This document shows, one piece after another, positions 43,338-52,971 of a DNA stretch of 64,000 bases (its first letter is position 1; every line of letters starts with the position of its first letter). This DNA comes from Planococcus soli (GTDB lineage Bacteria > Bacillota > Bacilli > Bacillales_A > Planococcaceae). Location: assembly GCF_016881065.1 (NCBI RefSeq), contig NZ_WXYN01000051.1:1-64000 (forward strand). The letters are read 5' to 3'. The position numbers were made by a program, and so were the translations under genes. The notes beneath the pieces are model-generated. The model was given only the letters and a program-made list of their open reading frames with translations. It had not been told where the DNA came from and did not search any database.

Positions 43338-46300
43338 ATGGGGATAATGAAAGCGACAGAGATCAAAACAGCGCAGCAGGCAGTCGAGGCGATCCGCAGG
43401 TTATGGGAAATGCGTTCGCTTCGGGAATTGCGGAGTTTTTTGGGGGAACTGCAGACAGAAGAGGATTTTTACCGCTTGATCCGGTTGACGGATCAGGCGG
43501 ATTTATATACGTACAGCCACTTGCTGGCAACGCAGGCGCATAAGCGCTTCGGGACATTGCGGACGTTTACGTGGCAATGCGCGCGGCTGTTGGAAACGGG
43601 GCGCAGCCTGGAAGCGGAAGAGCGCATGGTGGGCAGATTGCAGGGCATTTCGTCCGGCAACGACTCAGCTGAAGAATTGGCGTCGGCGCATCAATTGCTG
43701 CTGCGGGTATACGCGCAGCTGAACCGGCTGCCGGAAGCGAAAGCGCAGCTGGGCCGATACGCAGAACTGAAAGGCTTTGTCTGGCCGGATCTTCACGGCT
43801 ATTATTTTATTCACAGCGGGGAATGGCTGGAAGCGGAGCGGGTGCTGGAAAGGGAACTGACTGATACCGTCACCGAACGCAGCGATTATGTACGGCTGTT
43901 GTATGCCGATGTACTGGCAATGACCGGACGGCAAAAGGAGTCGCTCGCTGTTCTTGAAAAGGGACAGGAGCTCGAACCTGACAATTGGACTTTCCGCGCA
44001 GACATTATCCGGACTTCGTTTTTCTTAGGGCATTACGAAAAGACACTCGAAAAAATCGCATATTATAATGAAGAAAATCCGTACCATGTTTTTCATCCGG
44101 CGTGGATCCACATAACGGCTGAATGTTTGTACAAGCTGGAGCGCTGGGAAGAGCTGGGGGCATGGGTCAGTAAGCATCCGAAGCAGGTTGGGAAAACGGT
44201 TTACGGCAAAGGAGAAATCCAGCAGGACGCCACGCGCCGCGAGCTGCGTTTGACGCCGAACATCCAGAAGCTGAATTACTGCGTCCCCGCGTCGCTCGCG
44301 TTGATGCTGGAAGCGTACAACATTAAAAAAGGGCAGGATGAAATCGCGGAACATGTTTTTGATGTGACGGGTTCGGACTTGCAGAAAACCATGGAATACA
44401 TGGAGTCACTCGGTTTCACGGCGCGTTACTTTAAAGGGACGATTGACCTCTACAAGCAGCTGATTGACGCTGGTGTCCCGGTACTGCTCAGCATGATGAT
44501 CGAAAACAGCGCGCATGTCCAAGTGGTAATCGGCTATGACGACCGGCTGCAGGCGTTGATCATCCAGGATCCGAATGACCTCGGACCGTTTTTATTGTCG
44601 TACAAAGATGTTGCGGACACCTATAAATTAAGTGATTCGCTCAGCATGCTGTTTGTGACAGACGAACAAAAAGAACTTTTATCGTTGCTGGACCGCAGCG
44701 AGCACGACTTTTTCAGCGAGCTGTTTACGATTTGTAGTTTGGACGACAAGACCAAAGAGAAAACCCAGGCAGTGGATTTCCTGAAAGCGCATCCGGACGA
44801 ACGCTACGGCGCGGTGGTCGGGCTGGTTACCCAATTTTCAGAAGAGGGAAAGGCGCTTCATTCGGCATGGTTGGATAAGCTCCATCAGGATTTGGGCGCA
44901 GAAGATGGCGAAGTAGCCCTGCTTGCAGCCCATATGCATTACCAGAAAGAAGAGTCGGAACAGGCGCTTGAAAACCTGGCGCGCGTGAAGGAAAAGAGCT
45001 CTCCGTATGCGCTGTTTCTGAAGGCAGCAATTTTGATGAGCCGCAATGAACACCCAAAAGCCGTCCCGCTGTTAAAGCGGTCGATCGAGCTGGACCATTA
45101 CCAGCCGATGGCGTACAGCCACCTGGCGCGCTGTTATTTGGAAACCGGCAAAATCTATCAAGCGTTCAAATGGTCGAGCATTGCGCTCGAGCAGGAGCCA
45201 TCTGACGTTTATGCCCGCATCACACACAGCTTGATTCAATTTGAGTCGGGTGCTTATGAAAAAGCGCTGGCGCGTTTTCGTGAGCTGTCAGCGGAACAAC
45301 CGGAAGACGGCTATTTTATTTACGAAGTGGGCCGCTGTTTGCTGGCGCTCGGTGAAGAAACAGAAGCCATCGCGGCATTGGAGCGGGCACAGGAGATCGA
45401 TTCGACAGAGCCGTATGCGTATTTGCGGATTGCGGAAATCCACCTGGAGGCGAAAGCATGGCCGCAGGCAGAAGAGGTCATCCGTGCTGGCATCAACAAT
45501 TGCGCGGCGACCGATGTGCTGCATCAATATTTGGGGCATATCGCCATGGAGCAGGAGCAGTATGGGCAGGCGGAAGCCGAATACCGCAAGTCGCTCGTAC
45601 TGGACCCGGCAGATTTGTTTACGGTGACGCATATCGCCCATGCATTGCTGAAGCAGAAACGGGTTGAAGAAACAGGTCAGTTGCTTGAACAGTACGCAGA
45701 ATCCGGCGATGCCGATTTTTTTGTCCGGACTGCGGCGTTATTGTGGCAGGAATCGCTGGACGATGCCGGCAAAGCGCTGGCACTCGATCTGCTCGAAAAC
45801 GGCATGAGCCGGGCAGCGCTGGATCTTCACGAAATGGCTGAACAGTACGCAGAGTTCGCCGAAGCACCTCAGTTCCGCGCTCGGCTGTTGGATTTCTTTA
45901 AGGAGTTGCGTGAAAAAGCTGCTGACCCGTTATTGCTTTGCTATGAAGCAGGTGTTTATGAGCTGGAGGACCATCACCGATTTGCTCGGATTTTGTACAG
46001 CCAGGCGGCGGAAATGAATGGCCTGTATTTGGCTCATTACCATTTGGGATTGCTTGCCGAACAAACCGGGAAATGGGACAAAGCGCTCGTTCATTATACG
46101 AAAAGTGCGGAACAGGACGCTGGATTTACAGCGGCCCACGAAGGGCTGATGCGGACTTATTTGGCGCTGGAAGACAAGCCCAAAGCCTTTACCGCAGCGC
46201 TGCATGTACTGGAAAATGAACCGCTGCCACTGGATTTGGTGGAGCTGTTCGAGCTGGTTGATACTAGAACGCAGATGGACGCGGTCGCGGGTGTGCTGCA

Positions 46301-47495
46301 AAGGGTGTCGCTGCAAGTGCCGGAAGAGTGGCTGTTGTCAGCCGAGGCGCATATGGCGGAGAAAAAGGGCGAAGCGGCGGAAGCTGAGTCTTTATTCCTC
46401 CGGGCACAAACGGTTAATGGGGCATTGCCTTCGCGTTATCAGCATATGCAGTTTTGTGTGCGGCAAGGCGATAGGAAACGTGCTATCGGAATGCTGGAGG
46501 ATTTGATCGCCGAGCATCCGGACGAGGAAGGATTCTACGGAGAATATGTCCGCCTGTTGGCAGAGATGCGCAAAACCAACGATCTTCACAAACGCCTGAA
46601 AAAACGGCTGAAGGGCGAGGAGCTGGCAATGGCGGAAACGTACAGTGCGGATCAACTGGTGGAGTTGGCGGACGCGGAAGATGGAGAACAAAAGGGCTTT
46701 TTCCGCAGGCTGCGCGACAAATCGCGGAGCATCGTCATGTTTTCCAATACCATCGCACTTTACAGAGATGCAGCCAAGAACTTTAAAGACAGTGAAGTGC
46801 CGGTGCTGCATCTTGCGGAATTTTACATGAATCGCGGCATGGCAGAGGAAGCCGTACGGGCATTGGCGCCATTCGTCAAACAGACAGGTCATTTTGGCGC
46901 GGCTAAAATGCTGCTTCAAGCCACGTTTCAAAGCGCCAATAACAAACAGTCGGAGAAGCTGCTCAAAGAGGCCATATCGATGGCTGAAAATCTCCAAAAG
47001 GAGCAGCCCGCCGATTTTGAAATCCAGTTGTGGCAAGGCAATATGGCTGCCATCCAGGAAGAGGTTGAGCAGGCCGAGGCGTATTACGAGCAGGCGATTG
47101 CGTCCAATCCGTACCACAGCGAAAGCTATGTTCATTTGGTGAATTTGCTGGCGGAGCACCGGCCGGACAAGGCCAAGCGCTTTGAAAGCCGCCTGCCGGA
47201 AGAACTGCTGGTCAACGAATGGATCCGGCTGTCGTTCGCCATGATGGACATTACGCTAGGGGACAGTGATGCAGCAACTGCCCGTTTGCTTGCGCTGCAG
47301 GCTGACGAACCGGATTACTTGCCGGCAGATTACGAACTTGCCCGCGCTGCCATGAAAGCAGGACAGGTGCCGCGTGCCAAAGAACTTCTCAGCAAGCTGT
47401 TCAATAGGGACGGCGGCGAGTTGTTTATTGAGTCGGCCGTGGAAGAAGAACTGTTTGAAGAGATTTTGGAAGAGGTTTTAGCTGTAGGTGTTTAG
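43338..47495 (+). CDS. Giant TPR protein with an internal C39-like peptidase domain
   Basis: About 1385 residues if translation begins at ATG 43338 (GAGAGG 5 nt upstream); ATG 43323 and 43347 are alternatives and the open frame before them runs through repeats. N-terminal helical repeats (about 10-290), then a papain-like C39_2 domain (about 300-440) with Cys315 (NYCVPASLALML), His393 (AHVQVVIGY) and Asp411 (IQDPND), then more than 20 TPR-type helix pairs (about 530-1380; YSHLARCYLETGKIYQAFKW, YLRIAEIHLEAKAWPQAEEV). No signal peptide or membrane segment, so probably cytoplasmic. GC content is above its neighbours. The triad suggests real thiol protease activity; target unknown. Confidence 0.85.
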   Translation: MGIMKATEIKTAQQAVEAIRRLWEMRSLRELRSFLGELQTEEDFYRLIRLTDQADLYTYSHLLATQAHKRFGTLRTFTWQCARLLETGRSLEAEERMVGRLQGISSGNDSAEELASAHQLLLRVYAQLNRLPEAKAQLGRYAELKGFVWPDLHGYYFIHSGEWLEAERVLERELTDTVTERSDYVRLLYADVLAMTGRQKESLAVLEKGQELEPDNWTFRADIIRTSFFLGHYEKTLEKIAYYNEENPYHVFHPAWIHITAECLYKLERWEELGAWVSKHPKQVGKTVYGKGEIQQDATRRELRLTPNIQKLNYCVPASLALMLEAYNIKKGQDEIAEHVFDVTGSDLQKTMEYMESLGFTARYFKGTIDLYKQLIDAGVPVLLSMMIENSAHVQVVIGYDDRLQALIIQDPNDLGPFLLSYKDVADTYKLSDSLSMLFVTDEQKELLSLLDRSEHDFFSELFTICSLDDKTKEKTQAVDFLKAHPDERYGAVVGLVTQFSEEGKALHSAWLDKLHQDLGAEDGEVALLAAHMHYQKEESEQALENLARVKEKSSPYALFLKAAILMSRNEHPKAVPLLKRSIELDHYQPMAYSHLARCYLETGKIYQAFKWSSIALEQEPSDVYARITHSLIQFESGAYEKALARFRELSAEQPEDGYFIYEVGRCLLALGEETEAIAALERAQEIDSTEPYAYLRIAEIHLEAKAWPQAEEVIRAGINNCAATDVLHQYLGHIAMEQEQYGQAEAEYRKSLVLDPADLFTVTHIAHALLKQKRVEETGQLLEQYAESGDADFFVRTAALLWQESLDDAGKALALDLLENGMSRAALDLHEMAEQYAEFAEAPQFRARLLDFFKELREKAADPLLLCYEAGVYELEDHHRFARILYSQAAEMNGLYLAHYHLGLLAEQTGKWDKALVHYTKSAEQDAGFTAAHEGLMRTYLALEDKPKAFTAALHVLENEPLPLDLVELFELVDTRTQMDAVAGVLQRVSLQVPEEWLLSAEAHMAEKKGEAAEAESLFLRAQTVNGALPSRYQHMQFCVRQGDRKRAIGMLEDLIAEHPDEEGFYGEYVRLLAEMRKTNDLHKRLKKRLKGEELAMAETYSADQLVELADAEDGEQKGFFRRLRDKSRSIVMFSNTIALYRDAAKNFKDSEVPVLHLAEFYMNRGMAEEAVRALAPFVKQTGHFGAAKMLLQATFQSANNKQSEKLLKEAISMAENLQKEQPADFEIQLWQGNMAAIQEEVEQAEAYYEQAIASNPYHSESYVHLVNLLAEHRPDKAKRFESRLPEELLVNEWIRLSFAMMDITLGDSDAATARLLALQADEPDYLPADYELARAAMKAGQVPRAKELLSKLFNRDGGELFIESAVEEELFEEILEEVLAVGV

Positions 47496-47520
47496 GCAGT
47501 CTGGAACGGAAATAGATAAT

Positions 47521-47563
47521 GAAAGAACGCCATCTTTGGATTTCAAAGATGGCGTTCTTTCGA
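47521..47563 (+). terminator. Terminator of the TPR/C39 gene
   Basis: Perfect 18-bp stem (47521-47538 with 47544-47561), 5-nt loop, short T-rich end. Confidence 0.88.
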
Positions 47564-47676
47564 TTTGAGGGCGATTTCCATTAAAAGGGTTGAAACCTGT
47601 TTAAAGTTTCTTCATACTAAAATGGGTATAAATTCATATTAAGACAAAAATGAAGTATGTCAGGAGTTGCAGGAAA

Positions 47677-48186
47677 ATGAACTTACTTATAAAAACGATT
47701 GCGATTACCTTTGGCATACTGGCCTTGCTGGCAGCAGCCGGTTATTATTTTATCACGCAGTCCGCTTTCTCAGATGGCGAAATAACCGAGGTGGCAGAAG
47801 AAATAGAAGGGCGAGACGAACAGGAGGCGGTTGCAGAAGAAAATGAGGAAAAAAATGTCGATGCCGATATGGAAGAAATTCAGCTGCAAATCTACCTCCA
47901 TCAAATGACCCACCAAAAAGTCGCTGCGGCTAAAAAAATAGGCGCGGTCGAGATGACGCCTGACAACATCGACAATTTACTGACGATCGTCAGTGCCAAC
48001 AAAGCGCACTACGAACACGGCGAATTTTATGAAACAGCGTTAACTGCCTGGAAACAAGGCGATTTCTCCAATGCGGTCGATGTCCACAACACGATCTGGG
48101 ATTGGCAGGATGGCACGGTCGGCCGGGCAACCGGATTGATGAGTGCTGAGCAGGAGCGGGTTTTCGTGCAGGAGCATTTTAGATGA
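47677..48186 (+). CDS. Membrane-anchored DUF6241-like protein
   Basis: 169 residues from ATG 47677; CAGGAG lies 10 nt upstream, and an earlier ATG (47650) has none. One N-terminal membrane helix (about 5-25), a long acidic linker (about 33-70, EEIEGRDEQEAVAEENEEKN) and a compact domain with LQIYLHQMTHQKV, MTPDNIDNLLTIV and FSNAVDVHNTIWDWQDGTVGRATGLMS. The last blocks resemble what I recall of DUF6241 proteins in Bacillus. Function unknown; it would face the outside of the membrane. Confidence 0.7.
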   Translation: MNLLIKTIAITFGILALLAAAGYYFITQSAFSDGEITEVAEEIEGRDEQEAVAEENEEKNVDADMEEIQLQIYLHQMTHQKVAAAKKIGAVEMTPDNIDNLLTIVSANKAHYEHGEFYETALTAWKQGDFSNAVDVHNTIWDWQDGTVGRATGLMSAEQERVFVQEHFR

Positions 48187-48200
48187 AGTTGTTTTTATAA

Positions 48201-48244
48201 GAAAGAGGCAGTCCCCGATTTGTGATGGGAACTGCCTCTTTCTT
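48201..48244. terminator. Bidirectional terminator
   Basis: GAAAGAGGCAGTCCC with GGGAACTGCCTCTTTC between convergent genes, A-rich on the left and T-rich on the right. Confidence 0.85.
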
Positions 48245-48254
48245 TGGTTTGCAA

Positions 48255-48656
48255 TCATCTTTTAACAGCCTTGTAGTTATTGTACTCAGGAACGACAGAA
48301 CGGTCGACATACAGGTGGAAAAACCATTCGCCGCCGGAAATGACAAGTGCAGAAAGCAAAGCCGGTGTGACCATTTCGAAGTTCTGGCCCGTCAACAGCC
48401 AGCCGATGAGCCAAATTGTCAGGAACGCCATAACAAAATCCACAAAAGTTGCAACCGTATTGCGCGTCGACTGGTTCTCAGGGCTGCCGGCGTTCAGGAA
48501 GATCATAATGTCGCCCATTGCATAGGATAAGGCTGTCAGTGCCAGGCTGATCAGCAAAGTATTGACGAACGACACGTCAAAACCTACAGTCATTACGAGT
48601 AAAAGGACAGCGGTCACCATGACAAATTTAATAGCAAGTGCAAGCAAGTGTCTCAA
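48255..48656 (-). CDS. YndM-family (DUF2512) membrane protein
   Basis: 133 residues with four membrane helices. HLLALAIKFVMVTAVLLLVM, ALSYAMGDIMIFLNAGSPENQSTRNTVATFVDF and the end SGGEWFFHLYVDR are the usual YndM pattern. Proteins of this family are confined to Bacillales and of unknown function. GAGGAGAAG lies before the start. Confidence 0.9.
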   Translation of the reverse strand: MRHLLALAIKFVMVTAVLLLVMTVGFDVSFVNTLLISLALTALSYAMGDIMIFLNAGSPENQSTRNTVATFVDFVMAFLTIWLIGWLLTGQNFEMVTPALLSALVISGGEWFFHLYVDRSVVPEYNNYKAVKR

Positions 48657-48742
48657 CGGCTTCTCCTCCTTGAATTGGGTTCTGTTATGTGGAATTTACC
48701 CGTTTATCGGCAGGAGTATGCCAATAATTGAAAATAACAGGA

Positions 48743-48775
48743 AAAGCCGCCACTCCAGTAATAGAAGTGGCGGCT
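48743..48775 (-). terminator. Terminator of the aldo/keto reductase gene
   Basis: AGCCGCCACT with AGTGGCGGCT, 11-nt loop; on the minus strand it is followed by TTTT. Confidence 0.85.
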
Positions 48776-48784
48776 CCAAATTCA

Positions 48785-49609
48785 TTAACGTACATTCATT
48801 TCGTTCGGGTGAGCGCCTTTGCGGCGGTCTTTGTTCAAACCATCGATTTCATTGATCTCAGCTTCCGTCAATTCAAAGTCGAAAACATCAAAGTTTTCTT
48901 CAATGCGCGACGGCGTAACAGATTTTGGAATGACAATCGTATCATTCTGTAAATGCCAGCGCAGGACAACTTGAGCCGGTGACTTGCCTTTGGATTCAGC
49001 GATCTTTTGGATCGTTTCATCCTTCAGCACTTCGCCTCCTTGGTCAAGCGGGCTCCAGGCTTCGACAAAAATATCGTGCTTGGCACAGAATTCTTTCAAT
49101 TCATTTTGTGCCAGGTAGGGATGGCATTCAACCTGGTTCAAGACCGGAGGAACGTCGCATTCAGCAAGCAAGCGCTCAAGATGCTCAACTTCAAAGTTGC
49201 AGACGCCGATCGACTTGACGCGTCCGTCTTTGTACAGCTTTTCCAATGCTTTATACGTATCGATGTAACTATCAAATTCAGGAGTTGGCCAATGGATCAA
49301 GTACAGGTCAACATAATCGAGGCCAAGGCGCTCGAGGCTTTCGTCAAATGCACGCAAGGTATTTTCATAGCCCTGGTCGCTGTTCCATACTTTAGTTGTG
49401 ATGAACAGATCTTCGCGCGGCACAGAGGTTTCCTTCAGCGCTTTGCCGACACCTTTTTCATTTTTATAGATCATCGCAGTATCAATCGATGTATAGCCCG
49501 TTTCCAGCGCTTTCGCTACCGACGCAGTCGCCTGATCGTCTTCAACCTGCCAGACACCAAAGCCCAGCTGCGGCATTTTTTTCCCGTTGTTCAATGTAAT
49601 AAAGTCCAT
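48785..49609 (-). CDS. Aldo/keto reductase
   Basis: 274 residues. The AKR tetrad is present: Asp and Tyr in SIDTAMIYKNE, Lys in ITTKVWN and His in LIHWPTP. The NADPH site reads IPKSVTPSRIEENFDVFDFEL. This resembles YvgN/YtbE-type enzymes that reduce methylglyoxal and other aldehydes. GGAGAAATGC lies before the start. A 21-bp repeat array lies in its divergent upstream region. Confidence 0.93.
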   Translation of the reverse strand: MDFITLNNGKKMPQLGFGVWQVEDDQATASVAKALETGYTSIDTAMIYKNEKGVGKALKETSVPREDLFITTKVWNSDQGYENTLRAFDESLERLGLDYVDLYLIHWPTPEFDSYIDTYKALEKLYKDGRVKSIGVCNFEVEHLERLLAECDVPPVLNQVECHPYLAQNELKEFCAKHDIFVEAWSPLDQGGEVLKDETIQKIAESKGKSPAQVVLRWHLQNDTIVIPKSVTPSRIEENFDVFDFELTEAEINEIDGLNKDRRKGAHPNEMNVR

Positions 49610-49764
49610 TTAGCATTTCTCCTTTTGTGTTGATTTGCTTAGATTAGATGTTTACCCAATAGTTCGGAACTCTAAGCATTAGTTGGTGAAATGGATTTTT
49701 TCCCACTGCAGAATGGATTTTGGCGCAAATGGAAAGAATGGTCCACATGTCTGCTCTGATTGGC

Positions 49765-49911
49765 GAGATATTGTCTAGAATTCGTCAAATACGATCCACT
49801 ACTACAGAAATACGTTCCGCTACGCCCGAAATACGATTCACAACGGCAAAAATACGTTCCATAGCCTCAAAAACATGTTTCTCAAGTGGAAAGCGCGGAC
49901 TTGCGCTTTCC
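49765..49911. repeat. 21-bp array plus hairpin, family A-D, copy A
   Basis: Six contiguous 21-bp units start at 49765, 49786, 49807, 49828, 49849 and 49870. Core AAATACGWTCC, with W either A or T. The final three bases of the last unit are the first three of a hairpin: GGAAAGCGC (49888-49896), GGACTT loop, GCGCTTTCC (49903-49911). A TGGGTTTGGG tail follows. The module lies between the divergent aldo/keto reductase and trypsin-nuclease genes. No coding frame is kept among copies. Confidence 0.93.
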
Positions 49912-50081
49912 TGGGTTTGGGCAGCTAAGGGCTCTCTAACCTTATCGAAGTGAACTAATAGATATATTCAGAACGTGCGTTCTTATATTGGGTGTGTTAA
50001 AATTTTCTTGAAGAAAATTAATAGAATATTATAATTTTTATTGAAAAATATAGTTTATTCGCCGGAAGGGGATGGAGAAAG
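49912..50081. other. Upstream region of the trypsin-nuclease gene
   Basis: AT-rich from 49990 onwards; the promoter of the rightward gene is expected here. No gene. Confidence 0.3.
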
Positions 50082-51806
50082 ATGTTTAAGAATATGAAAC
50101 AAATTGAGCAGCAGGCTATGCAGCGTTATTTGCAATTCGAGAAAGAGGAACGAGCGGAGGCAACGAATGAAAAGATGATGACGCGGTCGAGCATCATCAA
50201 TCACCACGACAACCTGGCAATGGAGCGAATCATCAACAAAAGTGATTTGTTTCCGATTGCGCATTTGCAGGCAGGGCTGAACGTCAGCAAAGCCGTTTGC
50301 CGCATAGCAATACGCAGCCGGTCGGGCCAGTTAGAGAGCTACGGCACCGGATTTCTTGTGGCGCCGAATTTGCTGCTGACGAACAATCATGTGCTGGAGA
50401 CAAAAGAAGCCGCGATGTATGCCGTGGCGGAATTTAATTACGAGGACGATGTCCAGTTCATGCCGCTTGAAATTATCAGCTTCCGGCTGGATCCCGAATC
50501 GCTTTTCATTACCGATGAAGCGCTGGACTTTACATTGGTGGCGGTGGAAGAAAGCAATCTGCACGCCATACCGCTTGCCGGCTTCGGCTATTTGCCGCTG
50601 CTGCCAAAGCCGGGGAAAATTCTTGAAGGCGAATACGTGACCATCATCCAGCATCCGAACGGCGGTCCAAAGGCCATCACCATTCGGGAAAATGAAGTCA
50701 AATTCATTTCGTCCGATTTTGTCCAATACGTTAGCGATACGGAACCGGGTTCTTCAGGCTCACCCGTGTTCAATGACCAATGGGTGGTCGTCGCGCTGCA
50801 TCATGCCGGCGTACCTGACCCCGAGGACAATACCCGCTGGATTGCCAATCAAGGCATCCGCATCAGTTCGATCATCCATCACCTCGGCCAAAAACGCAGC
50901 GGCTTGGAAGATGTCCGTTCGCGCAGGCTGCTGGACCAGCTGCTGGATGTCGCCATGCCGGGTTCTGCCGCAGAGCCGATGGAAGTGGGGACGTTGGAAG
51001 TTGATTGGTACGCGGGAGTTGCCGGCTACGATCCGGCATTTCTGGGTGCCGGATACCGGGTGGAGCTGCCCGCCTTAAGTGAAGCACTGGCGGAGGATCT
51101 GGCACTGACAAGCGAAGGGGAATCGGTCCTGGACTATACCCATTTCTCGATTGCCATGAGCAAGTCGCGCCGCCTGGCGTTCTATACTGCAGTGAACATC
51201 GATGGCAACCAATTGGTCGACGTCAAGCGCGGCAGTGACCGCTGGTATTTTGATCCGCGCATTGATGAGGCGCACCAAATCGGTCCCGAATTTTATCAAT
51301 CAAACGACATCGACCGCGGACATCTCGTCCGCCGGCGTGATCCCAACTGGGGGATTGATGCCGTCAAAGCGAATGAGCATACATTCCATTTCACCAATTG
51401 TTCGCCGCAGCATAAAAATTTCAACCAGAAAGCATGGCTGGATCTGGAAGATTACCTGCTCGACAATGCCCGCGATTCCAACTTGAAAGTGTCGGTGTTT
51501 ACCGGTCCCGTATTCCGGGATGATGATGTCCGCTACCGCAACGCGCAGATTCCGGACCAGTTCTGGAAAGTGGCGGTGATGATCAAAGACGGCACATCGT
51601 TGTCAGCCACTGCTTATTTGCAAACGCAGGAAGATTTGATTGGCGGCAATCTGGAATTTGTCTACGGGAAGTTCGAGACGTATCAGGTGCCGGTCGCACG
51701 GATCGAGGAGCTGACCGGGCTTGATTTCGGCGGACTTCGGGAAGCAGACCCGCTGGCAGCGGGACAAGCCGCCCGTGTTCTAAGCAGGGAGGATATCCGT
51801 TTATGA
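50082..51806 (+). CDS. Trypsin-like protease fused to a DNA/RNA non-specific endonuclease
   Basis: 574 residues. Helical, charged N-terminus (about 1-65), trypsin-like domain (about 66-265) with His103 (LLTNNHVL), Asp149 (ALDFTLVAV) and Ser225 (PGSSGSPVF), linker, then an NUC (DNA/RNA non-specific endonuclease) domain (about 325-560) with the DRGH motif Asp411-His414 and the metal-binding NCSPQHKNFNQ region. No signal peptide or membrane helix, so it is probably cytoplasmic or released by lysis. Both active sites look intact. Protease and NUC domains are each common effectors of bacterial conflict systems. Its stop overlaps the ABC ATPase start (ATGA). Confidence 0.9.
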   Translation: MFKNMKQIEQQAMQRYLQFEKEERAEATNEKMMTRSSIINHHDNLAMERIINKSDLFPIAHLQAGLNVSKAVCRIAIRSRSGQLESYGTGFLVAPNLLLTNNHVLETKEAAMYAVAEFNYEDDVQFMPLEIISFRLDPESLFITDEALDFTLVAVEESNLHAIPLAGFGYLPLLPKPGKILEGEYVTIIQHPNGGPKAITIRENEVKFISSDFVQYVSDTEPGSSGSPVFNDQWVVVALHHAGVPDPEDNTRWIANQGIRISSIIHHLGQKRSGLEDVRSRRLLDQLLDVAMPGSAAEPMEVGTLEVDWYAGVAGYDPAFLGAGYRVELPALSEALAEDLALTSEGESVLDYTHFSIAMSKSRRLAFYTAVNIDGNQLVDVKRGSDRWYFDPRIDEAHQIGPEFYQSNDIDRGHLVRRRDPNWGIDAVKANEHTFHFTNCSPQHKNFNQKAWLDLEDYLLDNARDSNLKVSVFTGPVFRDDDVRYRNAQIPDQFWKVAVMIKDGTSLSATAYLQTQEDLIGGNLEFVYGKFETYQVPVARIEELTGLDFGGLREADPLAAGQAARVLSREDIRL

Positions 51807-52591
51807 AGATGATTGTGGAACTTGAAGGCGTATCGCGGCGGAGAGATGACAAACTGTTGCTGGATGGCGTCGATTGGCAAGTCCAAAAAGGCGAGCATTG
51901 GGTGCTGTACGGCTTGAACGGCGCCGGGAAAACTTCACTGCTGGATTTGATCAATGCCTATTTTTTCCCGACAGAAGGAAAAGCCACCGTGCTCGGCTTG
52001 GAGTTCGGCAAAACGTATCTGGCGGAAAAGCTGCGCAGCCAGATCGGCTTTGTGTCGGCGTCGGTTCAGCAAAAGCTGCCTGCTCATGACAATGCCTACG
52101 AAGTCGTGCTAAGCGGGGCGTTTGCGTCTCTCGGCCTCTATCAGGAAACAAGCGAGAAAATCGACCAGAAAGGCATCGACATTCTTCGAGAGCTTGGGTG
52201 CCTCGGTTACGCCAACCGGAATTACCACACGCTGTCGCAAGGAGAACAGCAGCGTGTGCTGATTGGCCGCGCGTTGATGGCAGACCCGGAGCTGCTCATC
52301 CTCGACGAGCCGACAGCAGGACTCGATTTTATTGCCCGGGAAGAGCTGCTCGAGTCGATCGCCGCCATCGCAAAAAAACCGAATGGCCCGACAATCATTT
52401 ACGTCACACACCATATCGAAGAAATCATGCCGGAGTTCAATAAAATCTTGCTGTTGAAAGCCGGCAAAGTCTTTGCTTCCGGCAACACGGCTGAGCTGCT
52501 CACAAGCGGGCGCCTTTCGGACTTTTTCGATGTTCCGGTAAACCTCGTCTGGAGCAACGAACGTCCGCTGCTGTCAAAAGTCCAAACATGA
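51803..52591 (+). CDS. ABC transporter ATP-binding protein (YlmA-like)
   Basis: 262 residues, a single ABC domain. Walker A GLNGAGKTS, Q-loop region VSASVQQKL, signature LSQGEQQRVLIG, Walker B LLILDEPTAGLD and H-loop VTHHIEE. It is closest in look to YlmA/ModF-type stand-alone ATPases. No permease gene is near, so it may be cytosolic or share a permease. It is translationally coupled to the trypsin-nuclease gene. Confidence 0.9.
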   Translation: MKMIVELEGVSRRRDDKLLLDGVDWQVQKGEHWVLYGLNGAGKTSLLDLINAYFFPTEGKATVLGLEFGKTYLAEKLRSQIGFVSASVQQKLPAHDNAYEVVLSGAFASLGLYQETSEKIDQKGIDILRELGCLGYANRNYHTLSQGEQQRVLIGRALMADPELLILDEPTAGLDFIAREELLESIAAIAKKPNGPTIIYVTHHIEEIMPEFNKILLLKAGKVFASGNTAELLTSGRLSDFFDVPVNLVWSNERPLLSKVQT

Positions 52592-52646
52592 GATGGATAA
52601 GGGCGGGGTCCCAAGCGAAAACCGCTTGGAACCGGTACTACCTGGC
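52592..52646. other. Small hairpin after the ABC ATPase gene
   Basis: CCAAGCG (52611-52617) and CGCTTGG (52623-52629), 5-nt loop, no T-tract. It precedes repeat copy B. Confidence 0.5.
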
Positions 52647-52815
52647 GGAAAGCGCAGGCATGCGCTTTCCAGGGGTTGGGCATCTATGCGGTCTTGAAGA
52701 AGGAGAAGCGGCAATACGATTCATAAAGGCCAAAATACGTTCCATTGCTTACAGAATATGACTCACAAAGCTCGAAATACGATCCACAATGACAAAACTG
52801 CGATTCTACCCTAAC
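52647..52815. repeat. 21-bp array plus hairpin, family A-D, copy B (rearranged)
   Basis: The hairpin GGAAAGCGC (52647-52655) / GCGCTTTCC (52662-52670) and its AGGGGTTGGGCAT tail come first; five 21-bp units follow at 52711, 52732, 52753, 52774 and 52795. The order is opposite to copies A, C and D. It lies between the ABC ATPase and the small gene at 52972. Confidence 0.92.
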
Positions 52816-52971
52816 CCCTGGTCACCAAGGTAAAATCTTGCTGCTCAGGGGTTTATTCTGCTAAAAAATCCCCTCTAAATAGTCTGAACTATCTGCAAAC
52901 TATGCTAAACTGGCGATAGACAGCCCAGATTCTCAGATGCTTTAAAATCATCCAAATGGGAGGACTTGCTT

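Noticed and set aside
49720-49953. A 77-codon open frame through repeat copy A (and similar frames over copies C and D)
   Set aside because: Frames are a by-product of the 21-bp period. In equivalent frames stop codons differ between copies, so no peptide is conserved.
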